A DNA stretch of 8,347 nt, from positions 1 to 8,347 of the forward strand of contig JAGGXT010000329.1 in NCBI GenBank assembly GCA_021162905.1, read 5' to 3'. The notes under the pieces are model-generated. The model had not been told where the DNA came from. It ran no database searches and saw only the letters and a list, made by a program, of their open reading frames with translations. This document shows positions 5,759 through 8,347 of the stretch, piece by piece. Position 1 is the first letter of the stretch; the number at the start of each line of letters is the position of its first letter. The stretch comes from Candidatus Odinarchaeota archaeon. Its GTDB lineage: Archaea > Asgardarchaeota > JAGGXT01. A program made the translations under genes and the position numbers.

Positions 5759-5955
5759 TCTATCACCTTGCCCTAACCAGCTTATATTTTAATTTTAACT
5801 TTAACACTATAATCTATTATTATAAAAAACATTATTATAATAAATAATATATATTCTAAATTTGCTTAACTTCATTACAAATGTGTGTTGTTGCAGAAGG
5901 TATATTAAGCTTTGTATAGTTTAGCAATTTATACGTTGGACCTTAGGTGAACATC
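5759..5955. promoter_or_regulatory. AT-rich divergent promoter region
   Basis: This stretch separates the divergent AMMECR1 and amidotransferase genes and is almost pure A/T from 5785 to 5870. The 10-mer attattataa occurs at 5816-5825 and 5831-5840, 15 bp apart; the second copy lies in a 12-bp self-palindrome TTATTATAATAA (5832-5843). For the plus-strand gene, TATA candidates are tatatta (5901-5907) and tttatac (5929-5935), with AGGTGA (5945-5950) as ribosome-binding site. For AMMECR1, several TATA-like runs between 5782 and 5812 cannot be told apart by eye. No RNA gene or small ORF is evident. Confidence 0.45.
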
Positions 5956-6843
5956 ATGTGCAGAATGTTTGCTATGTTTTCACAAGGGAAAAGCTCTCAA
6001 AATATTTTAAAAGCAACTATTTTATCTCTTAAAAAAGCTGCGAAAGATGATCCTTATCTTAAAAATATCCCGCGTACGCATCCTCATGGCTGGGGAATAG
6101 TAGCTTATAATCTCTCTGAGGATGCTCATAGCCTTATATATAGGAGTAGAACACCAATTTATGAGGATAAGATTGCAGATCTCATTGTTCAATCGTCGGT
6201 CTTTAATGACAACTTTTTCGCAGTTGCGCATGTAAGAAAAGCCCCACCAAATTCACCACTAAAACTAACATATGTTCACCCGTTTGAAGAAATTATCGAT
6301 GAGAATATGACACTTTATTTAGTGCATAATGGTGTTACATCGAGACGTTTCTTGATAGAAGAATTCAATGTTACTTATAACGGGCTTTCCGATACCCAGA
6401 TAATGCTAAAAATTATAGGTAGAGAGGTACGCAATGGAAAAGATTTGAAACATGTACTTCATGACTTTGATAGTAGATTATTAGAAAGAGTGAAGAGTGG
6501 AGATGTAAAGGCGTTCTCTGCAGTTCAACTCATTATAGCAGAGGTTAAGAACAAGAACGCAAAATTATATGCTCAGTCATTAATTAACACTTACAGATAT
6601 GCCAACACTCAAGAATCTGAAAGAAAGTTAAGATATTATGCTCTTTATGTTGTAAAAATGATGTATAATGATTCGGTAGCTATTGGGATTATGTCCTCAT
6701 CCGTTCTTCATTATATGAAGGATGATTTTGAAAAACTTATTTTTGATATCATTGAGGTAAAGAATGGAGAACTTGTGGAAATAGAATATAATGTTGAGAA
6801 CCTATTAAATAATGTCAAAATAGAAAAAATAGTTAATATTTAG
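5956..6843 (+). CDS. Stand-alone class II glutamine amidotransferase (YafJ/GATase_4-like)
   Basis: The start is ATG at 5956, giving MCRMFAMFSQ and 295 residues. This places a Cys directly after Met, as an N-terminal nucleophile glutamine amidotransferase requires once Met is removed. A GTG at 5947 gives a longer frame, but it lies within the ribosome-binding site AGGTGA and would bury the Cys. Other class II points are HPHGWGIVAY (42-51), AHVRKAP (91-97), HPF (108-110) and LVHNGV (122-127), near the expected order and spacing; SDTQIM follows near 145. Such enzymes release ammonia from glutamine or a glutamyl compound for a partner reaction. No synthase domain is fused and no partner gene is adjacent, so the acceptor is unknown. 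The C-terminal 80 residues end in the family's usual beta-rich part. Separated from the convergent ABC operon by 15 bp. Confidence 0.87.
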   Translation: MCRMFAMFSQGKSSQNILKATILSLKKAAKDDPYLKNIPRTHPHGWGIVAYNLSEDAHSLIYRSRTPIYEDKIADLIVQSSVFNDNFFAVAHVRKAPPNSPLKLTYVHPFEEIIDENMTLYLVHNGVTSRRFLIEEFNVTYNGLSDTQIMLKIIGREVRNGKDLKHVLHDFDSRLLERVKSGDVKAFSAVQLIIAEVKNKNAKLYAQSLINTYRYANTQESERKLRYYALYVVKMMYNDSVAIGIMSSSVLHYMKDDFEKLIFDIIEVKNGELVEIEYNVENLLNNVKIEKIVNI

Positions 6844-6858
6844 CAAACTCTATAAAGT

Positions 6859-7716
6859 TTATTCGCTCTCTATAGGCTTGACAATAAGTGTACCTTCTTT
6901 AACCAATAGCTGCACCACTTTTTTTATTCCGACAAGCTTTCTTATATGCTCGGGAATAACTAATCTGCCGAATTCGTCTACTTCTGCAATTTCGCCAAGG
7001 ATTTTATGTGCATACCCCTCTATAACACCATCTCTAAGTCTTAATATGCGATCTCCATATTTTGCGACCTCTAGGTTATGGGTTACTGCTATTACTGTTA
7101 TCTTTAAGTCTCTTTGCAATTGTTTTAGGTAACTCATTACTTCAGCACCAGTCTCGGAATCAAGTTCTCCTGTTATTTCATCACCTAGCAAAATTTTTGG
7201 TTTATTTGCAAGAGCTACTGCAATAGCAACGCGTTGGGCCTCTCCTCCACTGAGTTCCGTTGGTTTATGGTTCATTCTTTTTTCTAGTCCTAGGTTTGTA
7301 AGAAGTGTAATAGCCCATTCTTTTTTCTCTTTTGTTATTTTCCCATAGGCTTGCATGGGCAGTAATACATTTTGCAGAGCAGTTAAAGTTTCGATAAGAT
7401 TTCCAAATTGCCACACAAAACCAACAACACTTCTTCTATATGCGATAGCTTGAGCTTCTGTCAGTCGGGTTATATCTCTTTTATTTACGAAAATACGTCC
7501 TGCTGTTGGTTTATCCAATGCTCCGATTAATCTAACGAGTGTTGTTTTTCCAGATCCAGACGGACCTACAATGCTTAGAAACTCACCTTCTTTTACTTCA
7601 AAGTTAACTCCACGGAGCGCAATAACTTCCTCTAGTCCCCGTCTATATACCTTAATTAGATCTCTAATCACAATTTGATGCGTCTCAACTTCTGGTGGTA
7701 ACTTATCCAAACTCAT
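6859..7716 (-). CDS. ABC exporter ATPase (LolD/MacB type) with C-terminal AbrB-like domain
   Basis: Residues 13-235 are a LolD/MacB-type ATPase. They include Walker A GPSGSGKT (51-58), Q-loop Q103 (VWQFGNLIETLTALQNV), signature LSGGEAQRVAIAVAL (155-169), Walker B ILLGDE with D179-E180, and H-loop H213 (VTHN). The usual DEPTGNLD reads DEITGELD. It should bind the permease encoded just upstream and power extrusion of a lipid, peptide or drug, or mechanotransmission. Residues 244-283 (EVDEFGRLVIPEHIRKLVGI, then strand-rich LLVKEGTLIVKPIE) match the AbrB/SpoVT/MazE swapped-hairpin pattern VDxxGRxxIPxxIRxxxGI. This domain normally dimerises and binds DNA, so the fusion may dimerise the ATPase or link it to regulation. 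The ATG at 7716 lies inside the permease gene's last codons (14-bp overlap), with GAGGT directly before it. Confidence 0.88.
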   Translation of the reverse strand: MSLDKLPPEVETHQIVIRDLIKVYRRGLEEVIALRGVNFEVKEGEFLSIVGPSGSGKTTLVRLIGALDKPTAGRIFVNKRDITRLTEAQAIAYRRSVVGFVWQFGNLIETLTALQNVLLPMQAYGKITKEKKEWAITLLTNLGLEKRMNHKPTELSGGEAQRVAIAVALANKPKILLGDEITGELDSETGAEVMSYLKQLQRDLKITVIAVTHNLEVAKYGDRILRLRDGVIEGYAHKILGEIAEVDEFGRLVIPEHIRKLVGIKKVVQLLVKEGTLIVKPIESE

Positions 7717-8347
7717 ACCTCATCTCCCTAGCTATATTTAATGATTTCAGATTATATACAACTGGTAAATTACCTATTAAGGTGGATGCAACCAGAACTA
7801 ACAAAATGAGCCCCCAAAGTTCAATTGGCACTATATATTCAACGGGAAAGATAACATCTCTTAGGGGACCCATATTAAATAGGACCGCTCGTGATAAATT
7901 ATAACTTTGTAGGAGTGCTAGGAGGATCCCAAAAATTGATGCAACAAAAGTATTAAGCAATGTATCCAGGTATACGTATTTTGAAATCTGAGCTGGTTCC
8001 AAGCCAAGTGTTCTCAATATTACCATTTCTTTTTTCATTTTCTCAAATTTGTCAATATAAATAGTTGCTTGGCCAACTGTTAGGAAGAATAGCATAACAG
8101 TTAAGTTCAAATAGAGGAAGCTGAAATAGGCCCTGTTTTCGATATATGAGGTAATTGTGTTGTAGTAATTCTCTGCAACACGTAAATGTGAGATCTTACC
8201 TCCAAGCGTGCTATTAATTAATTCGGCTACATTATTCACATCAGCACCATCATCTACCCTTACCAAAATATATGCTTCTTTGGTAAAATTCAAAGTATGG
8301 CCAATAATAGCTTTGTTCACAACTGCAACAGCACCTAATGGGGCAAC
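7703..8347 (-). CDS. FtsX/MacB-type ABC permease, C-terminal part (cut by right edge)
   Basis: The frame stays open to the right edge (214 codons visible before the stop). The GTG at 8320 is therefore not a real start, only an internal Val. The visible part begins with an extracytoplasmic stretch (AYILVRVDDGADVNNVAELI...). It then shows the three C-terminal membrane helices of an FtsX domain: FSFLYLNLTVMLFFLTVGQA, then LDTLLNTFVASIFGILLALL, then ELWGLILLVLVASTLIGNLP. Between the first two lies the coupling segment KFEKMKKEMVILRTLGLEP, the classic FtsX contact with the ATPase. It pairs with the overlapping downstream ATPase. The exported substrate cannot be told from this half. Confidence 0.88.
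   Translation of the reverse strand, partial: VAPLGAVAVVNKAIIGHTLNFTKEAYILVRVDDGADVNNVAELINSTLGGKISHLRVAENYYNTITSYIENRAYFSFLYLNLTVMLFFLTVGQATIYIDKFEKMKKEMVILRTLGLEPAQISKYVYLDTLLNTFVASIFGILLALLQSYNLSRAVLFNMGPLRDVIFPVEYIVPIELWGLILLVLVASTLIGNLPVVYNLKSLNIAREMRYEFG

Noticed and set aside
8318..8320. GTG as start of the permease
   Set aside because: The frame is open upstream to the window edge and the visible part lacks the N-terminal half of an FtsX/MacB permease, so the gene is truncated by the window.

Overview
The window looks archaeal. It is AT-rich. Ribosome-binding sites of the GGTG/GGTGAT type sit a few bases before several starts (GATase, AMMECR1 and solenoid genes), starts include TTG and GTG, and TATA-like boxes lie about 25-40 bp before genes. 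The protein families (AMMECR1, a small one-domain winged helix, a stand-alone class II amidotransferase, a CPBP protease) fit a low-GC, probably thermophilic archaeon, perhaps of the TACK/Thermoproteota side. No rRNA or tRNA is present, so the lineage is only a guess.

Layout. 1-263 (minus): N-terminal part of an exported or membrane-anchored protein that leaves the left edge. 264-1116: poorly coding DNA that reads as a gene graveyard, with a two-repeat TPR fragment (minus), a possible NikR-like C-terminal fragment (plus) butted against it, and a frame-broken small membrane/coiled protein (minus). 1117-2220 (minus): a CPA2-like cation/proton antiporter. 2384-3892 (minus): an operon of a long bactofilin-like beta-solenoid protein followed, after 3 nt, by a winged-helix protein. 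3893-4121: a divergent control region with a perfect 10-bp inverted repeat. 4122-5114 (plus): a CPBP membrane protease, overlapping by 4 bp the convergent AMMECR1 gene (5111-5758, minus). 5759-5955: an AT-rich divergent promoter region. 5956-6843 (plus): a class II glutamine amidotransferase. 6859-8347 (minus): an ABC exporter operon, an FtsX/MacB-type permease (cut by the right edge) overlapping by 14 bp a LolD/MacB-type ATPase.

How the genes fit together. The permease and ATPase form one transporter, and the ATPase carries a C-terminal AbrB/SpoVT-like swapped-hairpin domain. The solenoid protein and the winged-helix protein are translationally close and probably work or are regulated together. 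The other genes look like separately expressed single units. The two points most worth following are the ATPase-AbrB fusion and the solenoid/winged-helix operon with its palindromic upstream region. Nothing here demonstrates a complete new defence or mobile system.
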